Part shown: piece by piece, positions 8,958 through 17,295 of the stretch | Layout: each line of letters starts with the position of its first letter | How positions within the stretch are numbered: the stretch's first letter is position 1 | Assembly (NCBI GenBank): GCA_015665275.1 | Contig: JADFAL010000007.1 | Coordinates: 104,140-168,139, forward strand | Direction of reading: 5' to 3' | DNA: 64,000 nucleotides | DNA from: Flavobacteriales bacterium | Lineage (GTDB): Bacteria; Bacteroidota; Bacteroidia; Flavobacteriales_D; Crocinitomicaceae | Position numbers and translations under genes: made by a program | The notes under the pieces: model-generated | The model's input: the letters and a program-made list of their open reading frames with translations, nothing else | What the model was told of the DNA's origin: nothing | Database searches by the model: none

Positions 8958-9935
8958 CTATTGAGCGACACATTGAATCTCCCTGCGAATTCGAACTTCT
9001 CGGGAGCTTTCCATAGAGTATTTGTCTGAATAAGAAAAGGTTTGAAGCGAAGGAATACGAACAGGTCCAGATCTTCCGAATACGAGATTTCCAATTCCTC
9101 GATGAAGGATGAATCCATTGTTTTTGAATAGAATGTCGCCAAAATAATCTCCAGTTGGATCGCTTTGTTTGTACGTTACATCTACTGGAATCCAACCATA
9201 ATTTTCAAGATAGAAATCAGACCAAACGTGAAGAGAGTTATCCGGTCGAAAACCAACAATATGTCGCGCTGGAATACCTTTCATTCTGAGAAGAGTTATG
9301 AATACTGTAAAAAGGTTCCCACAATCACCGCCACCTTTTACCAGAATTGTTTCTAAGGGATGAAAGCCAGAAATTGGATCGAGGTAATCAAACGCTTTCG
9401 GCACAAACGAATAACATTTTTCGGCATAATCCAGAATGTCTAAACTCTACAACCAGATGGAATCAGCTATTTTTTGAAGAGATTCATTCTCCGTTTCTAT
9501 AAATGGAGAATTGGATTTCGTGAAGTTCTTGTAAATGTCGGATGCTGTGTCGTAAGGGAATATAGAGTCGACATTCTCAAGGTTTACGTGAACGTCATAA
9601 GCTTTAATTTCAAAGTTTTGTTCTAGGTTAGTTCTTTTACCCGAGTCCGTTTTTTTGCCAAGTTTTATTGAATAAAAGTAGCATGAGTCCTCAGCAAAAC
9701 CATAGACTTGCAATTGCGAACTATCTTGATTGGCGTAGGGACGAGCTTCTTGATATTCATTGCTTTGCAATCGACCCAGGAACAAATCAACGTTTACGTC
9801 GCCAATGCCATTATAGAAAACACTCGTACTAATCTTGACTTCAAATGATTGTTCGTTCGTCAATTCCACAAAACCTCCTTGGCTCAGGGAAAGAAACGGA
9901 ATGAAACAAATTAAGAGTGAAAACAACAGTCGCAT
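8958..9935 (-). pseudogene. Transglutaminase-like secreted protein interrupted by in-frame TAG
   Basis: Read from 9935 to 8958 this is one frame of 326 codons broken only by TAG at 9449-9447. The first part (162 residues) has a signal peptide (MRLLFSLLICFIPFLSLSQG) and a beta-rich domain. The second part is a transglutaminase core with a complete Cys-His-Asp triad: GGGDCGN, NSLHVWSDF and GWIPVDVTY. The text either side of the stop (DSIWL / SLDILDYAEKC) reads as continuous family sequence, so the stop probably replaced one codon such as CAG. As written, the product would lack the catalytic domain. The gene is convergent with the receptor-cyclase ORF, whose stop is 2 bp away. Confidence 0.75.
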
Positions 9936-10008
9936 TTGTATTTCTTTTACAATAGATGCAGCAATCTAAAGAATTCATACAATCTACTGGCAATCTTCGA
10001 GTAACGCC

Positions 10009-11379
10009 TTACAGATTTACGATCTCGTGCTTCTCATTCTTTCGTAAGAACAAATTCAGAATGGTTCGTGCATCTCGGTCATCCGGCATGATATCCAGAT
10101 ACGTTTTCCAATTTTGCGGCGGCTGTTTTTTGAAGTGGAAGGGAGCATATCCCATTCCAGTAAGACCGCCATTTTCAACTAAAATCAAACTTTTTTCACT
10201 TCGTTGCCGTCCTTTGTCGATGATGTAGAAGCTCTCGCCATTCAAAGTCAATCGGTTAATGAGTTGCTGACATCGCGTATTATAGGATTCTGTAGTTTCT
10301 TCACCTATGCAGGCCCCCAAACAGTTCTTGATCGTGTATTGAAAACAAGCCGATTGCGTCTTGTACAAATCACACAATTTGGTACAAAGATCGTAGTCTT
10401 CCACCTGTCGTTCCAGAAATGCGACTCCTTCTCGTTTCGTGTTGAAACTTGTGATGGCCGGTTCGTTCATCGATGACACTTTTGCGATGAACAATCGCAG
10501 GTACCCCGCTTCATCTAAGTAACTGTACAATCCGTAAGGAAACAAATGCCTTCTAAGCGAGCGGTTATAAATAGGTTTATGTTGCTTAATTAAATAGGAT
10601 TCGCGCAGCAAGGAGATCAATTCAGAACCCGTTAACTCGAATTCAATTCGTGTGATTTCTTTCTGCATTTTGATCGCCTTTTTCGTAGTATTATTCCGAA
10701 GGTGTTGATCTATGCGTTTGCGAATGTGTATGCTCTTTCCAATGTAAATCAATTCATTGGTTTCATTGAAGAATTTATAGATCCCGGTTTTGTTAGGGAT
10801 TTCATCCAATTCGTTCAAATCGAGATTGGGGTGCAAACGTTTCGGATTGACTTCTTCCTGAACAAACGTTTGGAGGTTTTTAGCATCCGTTTCCATTAGG
10901 AGTGTAAACAACTCAGAAGTGGCAAATGCATCCCCACCAGCACGGTGTCGGCCAACTAACTCAATTCCAAGCGACCGGGTTAATTTCCCCAGACTGTACG
11001 AATCGTGACCGGGAAGTACGTATCGCGAAGCACGAACGGTACACAAATGCGGTCGACGATAATCGTATCCCAACGATTTGAATTCAGCACGAATGACATT
11101 GTAATCGAAGGCTACGTTGTGGGCGACGAAGACGCAATCTTGTGTAAATTCAATAATATCCTTGGCAACTTCATAGAACTTCGGAGCATTCTGAACCATT
11201 TGCTCATTGATTCCGGTCAATTGAACAATGAACTGAGGAATGGTTGTTTCAGGATTTACGAGAGTTACATAGTCATCAATAACCTTTTCTCCGTCGTGTT
11301 TGTAGATGGCAATTTCTGTGATTTTGGAACTTTTCGGACTTCCTCCTGTAGTTTCGATATCTATAATGGCATAGTGCAC
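10009..11379 (-). CDS. DnaQ-like exonuclease fused to GIY-YIG / UvrC-like nuclease
   Basis: This protein of about 456 residues has an N-terminal DEDDh 3'-5' exonuclease: IIDIETTGG with the first Asp and Glu, HNVAFDYNVI, and HRAGGDAFAT with the final His and Asp. Near residue 205-290 is a GIY-YIG endonuclease (KTGIYKFFNETNELIYIGKS). The C-terminus resembles the middle of UvrC (CFQYTIKNCLGACIGEE). It is probably a Cho/UvrC-like DNA repair nuclease with its own exonuclease. The start is taken as GTG at 11379 because a perfect -7 element (TATCTTTG, 11391-11384) lies 4 nt before it; a TTG at 11394 would overlap that promoter. Confidence 0.85.
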   Translation of the reverse strand: MHYAIIDIETTGGSPKSSKITEIAIYKHDGEKVIDDYVTLVNPETTIPQFIVQLTGINEQMVQNAPKFYEVAKDIIEFTQDCVFVAHNVAFDYNVIRAEFKSLGYDYRRPHLCTVRASRYVLPGHDSYSLGKLTRSLGIELVGRHRAGGDAFATSELFTLLMETDAKNLQTFVQEEVNPKRLHPNLDLNELDEIPNKTGIYKFFNETNELIYIGKSIHIRKRIDQHLRNNTTKKAIKMQKEITRIEFELTGSELISLLRESYLIKQHKPIYNRSLRRHLFPYGLYSYLDEAGYLRLFIAKVSSMNEPAITSFNTKREGVAFLERQVEDYDLCTKLCDLYKTQSACFQYTIKNCLGACIGEETTESYNTRCQQLINRLTLNGESFYIIDKGRQRSEKSLILVENGGLTGMGYAPFHFKKQPPQNWKTYLDIMPDDRDARTILNLFLRKNEKHEIVNL

Positions 11380-11383
11380 GAAG

Positions 11384-11391
11384 CAAAGATA
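11384..11391 (-). promoter_or_regulatory. -7 element of the exonuclease gene (leaderless)
   Basis: On the minus strand TATCTTTG matches TAnnTTTG exactly and ends 4 nt before the GTG start at 11379. The transcript is expected to have no leader, and the site decides the start codon choice. Confidence 0.5.
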
Positions 11392-11433
11392 CAAATCCCC
11401 TTCACCTCTTGAAACAATTATACGACAAACAAG

Positions 11434-11462
11434 AAAGGAGGAAGCACGTTACTTCCTCCTTT
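11434..11462 (-). terminator. Terminator of the 401-residue outer-membrane protein gene
   Basis: An 11-bp perfect stem (AAAGGAGGAAG / CTTCCTCCTTT) with a 7-nt loop lies 33 bp after the stop at 11495. The following T tract on the minus strand is weak. Confidence 0.65.
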
Positions 11463-11494
11463 GCCCAAACCCCGGGGCGAATAAGTGGTTAGGG

Positions 11495-12700
11495 TTATTG
11501 TCTGTATAATTTTGTTTTGGATTTCGTCACGTTAAATCCAACGTTGATTCCGGCCAATCCACCTCCTCGACGTGAGGTGTAGAATAGGTTTACTGGAATG
11601 TTCAATGCTCCAGCTCTGAACGTTCTTCCGAATGCGAACACAAACATGGTGCTCAGATGTGTTGATCCACGACTGTCAAGGAAACGCGTATCCATGTTGT
11701 AATCAGCGTCTAAATCTGTCACAGTTGGTCGAATGTAGCTTCCGCTGGTATAGAATTCAGGGTAATCTGTCGGGTTTTGGAAGTTACGATCTGCGTATTC
11801 ATTCCAATCGTCGTTGCTGAAGTAAGTCCCAGGATTGGCAAAACTTCCTTTACTGTCAAAGAATCCGTTGGTTCTTCTTTCTAGGCTGAATCCAGGTCCG
11901 AAAGCAAATTCCCATCCTGCTTTTCCGAATCGGAAGCCATTTAAGAGTGTGACAGATGGAATGAATTGTCCTTGTTCTAGACCATTGATATTTACTAGAA
12001 ATTCAAACAATCCTGAAAAGTTTTCTGTTCCAACGTATTGGGCTTCGAACTGATATCCGATCATCGAAAGAGTCGGGACAATGTCCAAACCTCCTTGGTT
12101 CATGGAACGCGTAGCAAATTCGCGGTAATCACCGGTCATCATCCCAACTCCAACTCGTGGTCCAGAGTTGTTCATTTTTCCAACACTTTTTGAAGCAACA
12201 GGATCGTTATTGAATTTCAATCGATCGGCAAGAACTGCATCCGTTTCAATGTCGTGCATTTTTCGTAAGACTATGGCGATCATCCTTTGTAATTCGTTTT
12301 CCTGATCGGCAAATTCGAACATTTCTGTTTTATGAAGTTTCTTGGATTTCACATCAATCATCTTCAAATTGATCACGATCATGTCTCCAATTTTGTCGAT
12401 GCTACCAGAAATGGTATAATCTACGGTGAGTTCTTCTCCCATTTTAATGAGACAATTGGTGCTTAGGCATTCGCTCTGGAGACTAGGGTCTTTTGCAACC
12501 GCTTCTTTCATATCGTATTCATCGTAAACGGAGTATTTGTCCAATTTGATGAGTTCGTAGCGAAGGAGCTTTGTAGCGACTTTTGAATCGACATTCAGAC
12601 CGGTAATGGCTGGATACCCTACGGCAATGGTTTGACTTTGTGCTTGCGAACTAAACGTTGTGGCAAGAATAACTGCGATAAGTGTAATGATTGATTTCAT
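11495..12700 (-). CDS. Outer-membrane protein with CsgG/TolB-like N-terminal domain
   Basis: This 401-residue protein has a signal peptide (MKSIITLIAVILATTFSSQA, cleavage near AQS). Residues ~20-150 form an alpha/beta domain resembling the CsgG/TolB N-terminal fold: a Tyr-rich start, an ECLSTNCLIKMGEELTVDYT segment with a Cys pair, then TISGSIDKIGDMIVINLKMI and a DVKSKKL stretch. The second half (about 190-401) alternates aromatic and small residues, and the last strand VGFNVTKSKTKLYRQ suggests an outer-membrane beta-barrel. Family and function are not known to me; the N-terminal similarity is inferred by eye. A possible 43-codon gene lies just upstream. Confidence 0.65.
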   Translation of the reverse strand: MKSIITLIAVILATTFSSQAQSQTIAVGYPAITGLNVDSKVATKLLRYELIKLDKYSVYDEYDMKEAVAKDPSLQSECLSTNCLIKMGEELTVDYTISGSIDKIGDMIVINLKMIDVKSKKLHKTEMFEFADQENELQRMIAIVLRKMHDIETDAVLADRLKFNNDPVASKSVGKMNNSGPRVGVGMMTGDYREFATRSMNQGGLDIVPTLSMIGYQFEAQYVGTENFSGLFEFLVNINGLEQGQFIPSVTLLNGFRFGKAGWEFAFGPGFSLERRTNGFFDSKGSFANPGTYFSNDDWNEYADRNFQNPTDYPEFYTSGSYIRPTVTDLDADYNMDTRFLDSRGSTHLSTMFVFAFGRTFRAGALNIPVNLFYTSRRGGGLAGINVGFNVTKSKTKLYRQ

Positions 12701-12734
12701 GATGTTTTATTTTACAGTTTGATTTTCATTTTAA

Positions 12735-12866
12735 TTAAGCATGTGCATATCCCGTAAATGGGATCAGGACGTTTACGATAAAGCGAAGTGTCCAGCCTCT
12801 TAGACTTTGCGTCAGTTTTTCTTTTAGAGAGTCTTTTGATGGTGCTATTCGTTTCAATCGTTGCAT
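12735..12866 (-). CDS. Possible small protein upstream of the outer-membrane protein
   Basis: ATG at 12866 opens a 43-codon frame ending at TAA 12737-12735. It has a basic N-terminal half (MQRLKRIAPSKDSLKEKL) and a hydrophobic end (WTLRFIVNVLIPFTGYAHA). A perfect -7 element TAGATTTG (12895-12888, minus strand) lies 21 nt before the ATG, and the next gene starts 34 nt after the stop. It could be a real small membrane peptide, a leader, or just the 5' untranslated region of the next gene. Only placement and composition support it. Confidence 0.3.
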   Translation of the reverse strand: MQRLKRIAPSKDSLKEKLTQSLRGWTLRFIVNVLIPFTGYAHA

Positions 12867-13008
12867 AGTTTTGAACTTTTGTTGATCCAAATCTACGGGC
12901 ATTCAATGCGGTACGATTACTGAATTTCAGGGCATGCAAATGCGTTCTTGCGAATTACGCAAGTAAAGGGAGGGGGGAATAAAAACTAGGGTTATTTATT
13001 TGCGAGGA
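12867..13008. promoter_or_regulatory. Intergenic region with promoter for the minus-strand genes at 12866/12700
   Basis: The minus strand carries TAGATTTG at 12895-12888, an exact TAnnTTTG match; no clear -33 partner was found. Together with 12701-12866 this makes a gap of about 300 bp between larger genes. Nothing else stands out. Confidence 0.4.
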
Positions 13009-14019
13009 TCACAAATTAAGTTCCAATTCAATCTTCTTTTTGAAGCTGGAAATGAAGTTTTTTAATTGACCGAAATAATTATTTCTTTCTTTTTCATTGG
13101 TTAGGCTAATAACACTTGAATTTGCCATCTGTTTGTTCAAAACTGATAATGAGTCTTCGATGTACGCCTTGTCTATCGTGTGAACCGAATTCATAAGGTT
13201 GTGACCAAAATACAGTCCTTCAAAAGAATCGGTACGGTAGAAGATGGTTGTATTTCCGTTGAGCGTTTCGTTATGGTACATCTCGAAATCATTTCCGGAT
13301 GCCGGAGGTTCAGTCGTAGCGATGAATTTTTTACCAACTTCAGCTTGTGCTTTCAGGTGATCAACAAAACGATCCAATAGATCTAAAATATAAATGGCGT
13401 ATGTAGGATCTTCAAATTGCTGTGATTCGAAGTAGTAGTATACTTCACGGACGAACCCTCTGAGTAACTCAGGATCGTAAATCTCCTTGGAAGGAACCTT
13501 ACAATACAAGCGAAGTACATCTTGACCAATACTGAATACTTCGGGGTCAAATTTTTCATATTTGAATTTCTGATCCTTGAATTGTTCAATCTGAAGGTGT
13601 GTTTTCGCGTAGAAGAAAAGTTTGAAACGGATCAAGTGCGGAAAGTTCAATAATTGAATGATCGGAGTATTATTCACCGAGATCACCAATTCTGGTTTCT
13701 TCTGATCCTTCAATGCATCCAATGCACGAAGCATATTACGCAGATACAAGCCCATACTGAAATCGTATCCGGAAATAGGTTGGTATTCAAAAAGCACCTT
13801 GTTTTTGTTGACGTTGAATAAAGTGTCCAATGAAATATTGAAATGTTTCGAAAGCTTTTCCAGTTCGTAAATTGTGAGATGTGTTTCTCCGCGGAAACGG
13901 CGGTATACAGCATCCTGGCTAATATTAAGGATTTCTCCAACAACATTTCCAAGTGAATCTTTCCCTTGAATTTCACGCTTTATTAAGTCAAATATAACTC
14001 CTTGATGATCCTGTAGCAT
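13009..14019 (-). CDS. Helix-turn-helix regulator of unknown target
   Basis: This protein of 336 residues begins with an HTH of XRE/BetR type (residues about 1-65: GEILNISQDAVYRRFRGET, then IYELEKLSKHFNISLDTLF). A long helical region of about 270 residues follows without an enzymatic motif I can name. The start is ATG at 14019; an in-frame GTG two codons earlier is less likely. Similar regulators with a large C-terminal domain are found in many Flavobacteriia, but their ligands are not known to me. It faces the T9SS operon's 3' end and has no obvious partner gene. Confidence 0.7.
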   Translation of the reverse strand: MLQDHQGVIFDLIKREIQGKDSLGNVVGEILNISQDAVYRRFRGETHLTIYELEKLSKHFNISLDTLFNVNKNKVLFEYQPISGYDFSMGLYLRNMLRALDALKDQKKPELVISVNNTPIIQLLNFPHLIRFKLFFYAKTHLQIEQFKDQKFKYEKFDPEVFSIGQDVLRLYCKVPSKEIYDPELLRGFVREVYYYFESQQFEDPTYAIYILDLLDRFVDHLKAQAEVGKKFIATTEPPASGNDFEMYHNETLNGNTTIFYRTDSFEGLYFGHNLMNSVHTIDKAYIEDSLSVLNKQMANSSVISLTNEKERNNYFGQLKNFISSFKKKIELELNL

Positions 14020-14158
14020 AAGCACGATTTAGTCGCGGAAAGATAGGCATTCTTTGGGAAATGCAGTTGCCCATCTGCTATCCTCCTCCTAGTCCTACTT
14101 CGGTAGTCTCATTACAACACTCCAAAGGGAAGAGCGATTGGTTTAGCAGGATAAAAAA

Positions 14159-16291
14159 TTACTTACTTACCTTTTTAAATCCTTCGCCGACAACGGTAAA
14201 CGAGGTTCTTCGATTTCGTTGATGGAATTCTTCCTTCAGGTCTTCATCTCTTTGACTATCAATATATTTCTTCGTCAAATAAATGCGCTTGCCGTCTTGA
14301 TCCAATACCGGTTTCTTTTTCTCATCCTTCAGGTAGTTCGGCTGATCTTCTCCGTACCCTTTCGCAACAAGTCGTTCCTCTGAAATTCCTTTTTCGATGA
14401 GATACTCTACACAAGAGTTTGCTCTACGTTGGGCCAATTTACGGTTGTAATCATCGCTACCTCGATTATCGGTGTGAGAGTTGATTTCAACTACTAAGTT
14501 CTCGTTCAATACCAAAAGGTTGAATAGTTGATCTAATACTTCTTTGGAACGCGGTCGAAGCGCAGATGAGTCAAATCCGTACTCAATTCCGTCCAGTTCA
14601 ATTTCATCTTCAGGGATAGGATCCAAATAGAAATCCTGAATTAGACTGGCGCTGGTGGTAATTGGCATTGTTGATACAGATTCAGCCGTAGCGAAATACT
14701 TCTGCTTTGTCGCCTTAATATATACTTGTTGTTGACGCTCCATGGTAATTTTGTAGTACCCGTTTTTGTCAGTAACCACTTCTCTGTTTTCAAATTCGAT
14801 CTTACTGTTAATGTCTTTGAAATTTAACTTGGCATTGGGTAAAACCTCGGACGTTTCTTGGTCGTAACTCACACCTTCCAATGTAATAAGAATGGGTTCG
14901 TTGGTGATTTCGTAAATGTCATAACAATGGCCATTTTCACAATCGGCTCTATCGCTGGCGAAGAATCCTTTTTCCATTAATGCATCCCAAACCAAATAAG
15001 AGTCGTCCATGCTTGAGTTGATCGGTTGCCCCATATTCTCTGGTTTCTGGTACGCCTTGTTATCACGATTATAGGTGGCTCTGAAAATGTCCAACCCTCC
15101 AATTGAATTTAATCCGTTAGAACTGAAGAAAAGGGTAGAGGAAGCCTCATGAAAAAACGGACTTACTTCATCCAGAACAGTATTTATAGGACGACCAAGG
15201 TTTCTTGCTTCCCCCGCTGGATAGCCGTTTTCGTCTAGATCAATCTCCCACAAATCCATGCCTCCTTCGCCACCGGGGCGGTTGCTTGAGAAAATCATTT
15301 TAGATTCATCCAAAGTGATAAACGGATTGATACTCTTGTATCCAGGAACGTTGACTGATTCAGGTAATTTGAACGATTCGAAAAAGAGCATGTTCTGCAT
15401 TCGACCGAAATAGATGTATTGTTCAGTTCTATTGTCGTCGCTCCACTTGGTGAAATAAACAATGTTCTGTTCTTCGTTTCGCTTCAGCGTACTGAATGCA
15501 CTTGAGGCATCATGTCGCGAGGAATTTAGCGGACGCCCGAAATTTTTTGCACGTTCCCATCCACCGTTGGAATTCCTTTCGGTCCAGTACAGATCACACA
15601 GATAACGCGAATCTTGCTTTTCAGGATCTAATACAACGCCTCCTTCACGAGCGCTCGTAAACATAACACGGTTGTCGTTTCCAAAGTATGCCGGTGCAAA
15701 CGAAGCTGTCCCATTGTTGAACACATTGGTATCCGCCAGTTTAACCTCCATTTTATCGTATACCTTCAAGTCTTTCAAGGCATAATAACAACCCGTGATT
15801 AGAAGTTGCGCGCTGCGGAGTAATGAATCGGAGTAGTTATCAGAGGAAATGTAGGATTCAAAGAGTTTTACTGCTTCCTCGTGGTTTCCAATGTTCATTT
15901 GAGCCACCCCGTAGTGATAAACATCTTCAGGATACGATTCAAATGTTGACGTATTCGCAAAATGCTCTACTGCCTTTTGATAATCGAAGGTTTGTAAATG
16001 ACAAGAAGCAATTTGATGTGCGATATAATCTCTTAACGGAACGGTGCGAGCCGAGTCTATTTCGCGTTTCTCTTTCGATTTGATTCCTAATTTTCCAAGT
16101 GTTACTTCGTATGGAATGGTTGCTTCTTGAAGTCCGAGAGAATCACTCAATGCGTTCTCATAGTTCAGCAAAGCGTTGTAATAATCCTGCTCTCCGTAAA
16201 AATTATCGGCGTGATACAACCAGACTTTTCTGGATTGTCCAAACGACAACACTGGAAGCGCTAAAATCAATAATAGAACTAGTTTCTTCAT
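14159..16291 (-). CDS. PorE-like OmpA-family protein (TPR, PD40 propeller, CRD, OmpA)
   Basis: This 710-residue protein has a signal peptide (MKKLVLLLILALPVLSFG), TPR-like helices (about 25-180) and PD40 propeller blades (about 200-460: VMFTSAREGG, MIFSSNRPGGEGGMDLWEID, LFFSSNGLNSIGGLDIF). A carboxypeptidase-regulatory-like domain covers about 470-560, and a C-terminal OmpA domain about 570-700 (VEINSHTDNRGSDDYNRKLA, then RANSCVEYL). The order equals that of PorE, the T9SS protein that binds peptidoglycan and links to PorP. It is the last gene of the five-gene surface operon, 9 bp after porP. A role in anchoring the PorP-adhesin complexes is inferred. Confidence 0.85.
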   Translation of the reverse strand: MKKLVLLLILALPVLSFGQSRKVWLYHADNFYGEQDYYNALLNYENALSDSLGLQEATIPYEVTLGKLGIKSKEKREIDSARTVPLRDYIAHQIASCHLQTFDYQKAVEHFANTSTFESYPEDVYHYGVAQMNIGNHEEAVKLFESYISSDNYSDSLLRSAQLLITGCYYALKDLKVYDKMEVKLADTNVFNNGTASFAPAYFGNDNRVMFTSAREGGVVLDPEKQDSRYLCDLYWTERNSNGGWERAKNFGRPLNSSRHDASSAFSTLKRNEEQNIVYFTKWSDDNRTEQYIYFGRMQNMLFFESFKLPESVNVPGYKSINPFITLDESKMIFSSNRPGGEGGMDLWEIDLDENGYPAGEARNLGRPINTVLDEVSPFFHEASSTLFFSSNGLNSIGGLDIFRATYNRDNKAYQKPENMGQPINSSMDDSYLVWDALMEKGFFASDRADCENGHCYDIYEITNEPILITLEGVSYDQETSEVLPNAKLNFKDINSKIEFENREVVTDKNGYYKITMERQQQVYIKATKQKYFATAESVSTMPITTSASLIQDFYLDPIPEDEIELDGIEYGFDSSALRPRSKEVLDQLFNLLVLNENLVVEINSHTDNRGSDDYNRKLAQRRANSCVEYLIEKGISEERLVAKGYGEDQPNYLKDEKKKPVLDQDGKRIYLTKKYIDSQRDEDLKEEFHQRNRRTSFTVVGEGFKKVSK

Positions 16292-16300
16292 CGTTTCCCT

Positions 16301-17293
16301 TTATAGTCTTGGACAAATTTTATCGGTTTTCTTTCGATCTTTCAAATGCATGTAGGTGAAGGACATTTCAAATCCACCGCGACCGTTTGAGGCAGTTGTC
16401 AAAGACGAAACATTCACGTCGTAACCAATTCGGGCAATAAAGCGGTCCATTTTTGCTCCTACGGAAACAATTGCGGCGTCACGATTTCGATACACGGCAC
16501 CCGCTAATAGATACATATCACTTCCTTTCATGTAGTAGCCTGCATCCGCAGCAAAGGTTAACTCTTGAAATTCGCGCTGTCGCATGTATAGTACTTTCGG
16601 AAGTACGTAGAACGTCTCTGTAATGTTGATTCGCATTCCTGCATGTCCGTAATAGCGAATTGGCAGCCTATTGTTGAAACTCATAAACGTTTCCTGTGGC
16701 TCCGTTAAGTTAAATGCAGATGCTCCAATGAATGGATTGAATCGGCTTTCTTGTTTTGCGAAGAAGTAAAGGATTCCAGCATTCACGACCGGAGTAATCA
16801 ACGATTGCCCAGAAAAGTTCTCGTTCGAGTTAATAGTAGCGTCAAATTCTCCTCCGTTGTTTGTCGTGTACTGGTTGTTGAATGTCAATAACTGATACTC
16901 TAGTGTTTTTTGCGTCAATCCTGCTTGAACTCCAAAAGAGATATTGTGATGTTTTCTGCGATCCATGGAAGTCGTATAGGCGACCGAAGCCAATCCCTGT
17001 AGCGCATTGTAGTTTCCGAGTCCCGCACGGAAATTCGTTACTTGTCCTCCAAATCCCCATTTTTTAACGGGTTTGTCAAAGCTAATCAGAGCGGTGGTGT
17101 AAGGCTTGAAATTCACGGCTCTCCATTGTGTACGGTATTGTGCATGCACGCGCCAATCTCCCTGAAAAACACCTGTCATAGCAGGGTTCAGGAAAAGCGG
17201 AGCCGCATCGTACATGGATAAGTGAGCGTCCTGAGCGTTAGAACGAAACGTGCTCAACGTCAAAACTAGAAGTATTAGAATGCGTTTTTTCAT
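16301..17293 (-). CDS. PorP/SprF family T9SS outer-membrane protein (second copy)
   Basis: This 330-residue protein has a signal peptide (MKKRILILLVLTLSTFRSNA), the family hallmark LFLNPAMTGVFQGDWRVHAQ near residues 33-52, and a C-terminal half of amphipathic strands ending GGFEMSFTYMHLK. PorP/SprF proteins are outer-membrane barrels that hold or secrete SprB-type adhesins in the T9SS. Its start is 2 bp after the stop of the upstream 1245-residue adhesin gene, so the two are almost certainly made together. It is clearly diverged from the other PorP in this operon (21046-22035). Confidence 0.9.
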   Translation of the reverse strand: MKKRILILLVLTLSTFRSNAQDAHLSMYDAAPLFLNPAMTGVFQGDWRVHAQYRTQWRAVNFKPYTTALISFDKPVKKWGFGGQVTNFRAGLGNYNALQGLASVAYTTSMDRRKHHNISFGVQAGLTQKTLEYQLLTFNNQYTTNNGGEFDATINSNENFSGQSLITPVVNAGILYFFAKQESRFNPFIGASAFNLTEPQETFMSFNNRLPIRYYGHAGMRINITETFYVLPKVLYMRQREFQELTFAADAGYYMKGSDMYLLAGAVYRNRDAAIVSVGAKMDRFIARIGYDVNVSSLTTASNGRGGFEMSFTYMHLKDRKKTDKICPRL

Positions 17294-17295
17294 TG

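Noticed and set aside
8958..9935. General recoding of TAG as a sense codon in this organism
   Set aside because: Many intact genes in the window (for example secDF and trmD's neighbours) end with TAG at the expected place, so TAG works as a stop.
12712..12939. A 75-codon minus-strand frame overlapping the candidate 43-codon gene
   Set aside because: It is in another frame, rich in Arg and Lys with no hydrophobic or conserved pattern, and crosses the promoter at 12888-12895.
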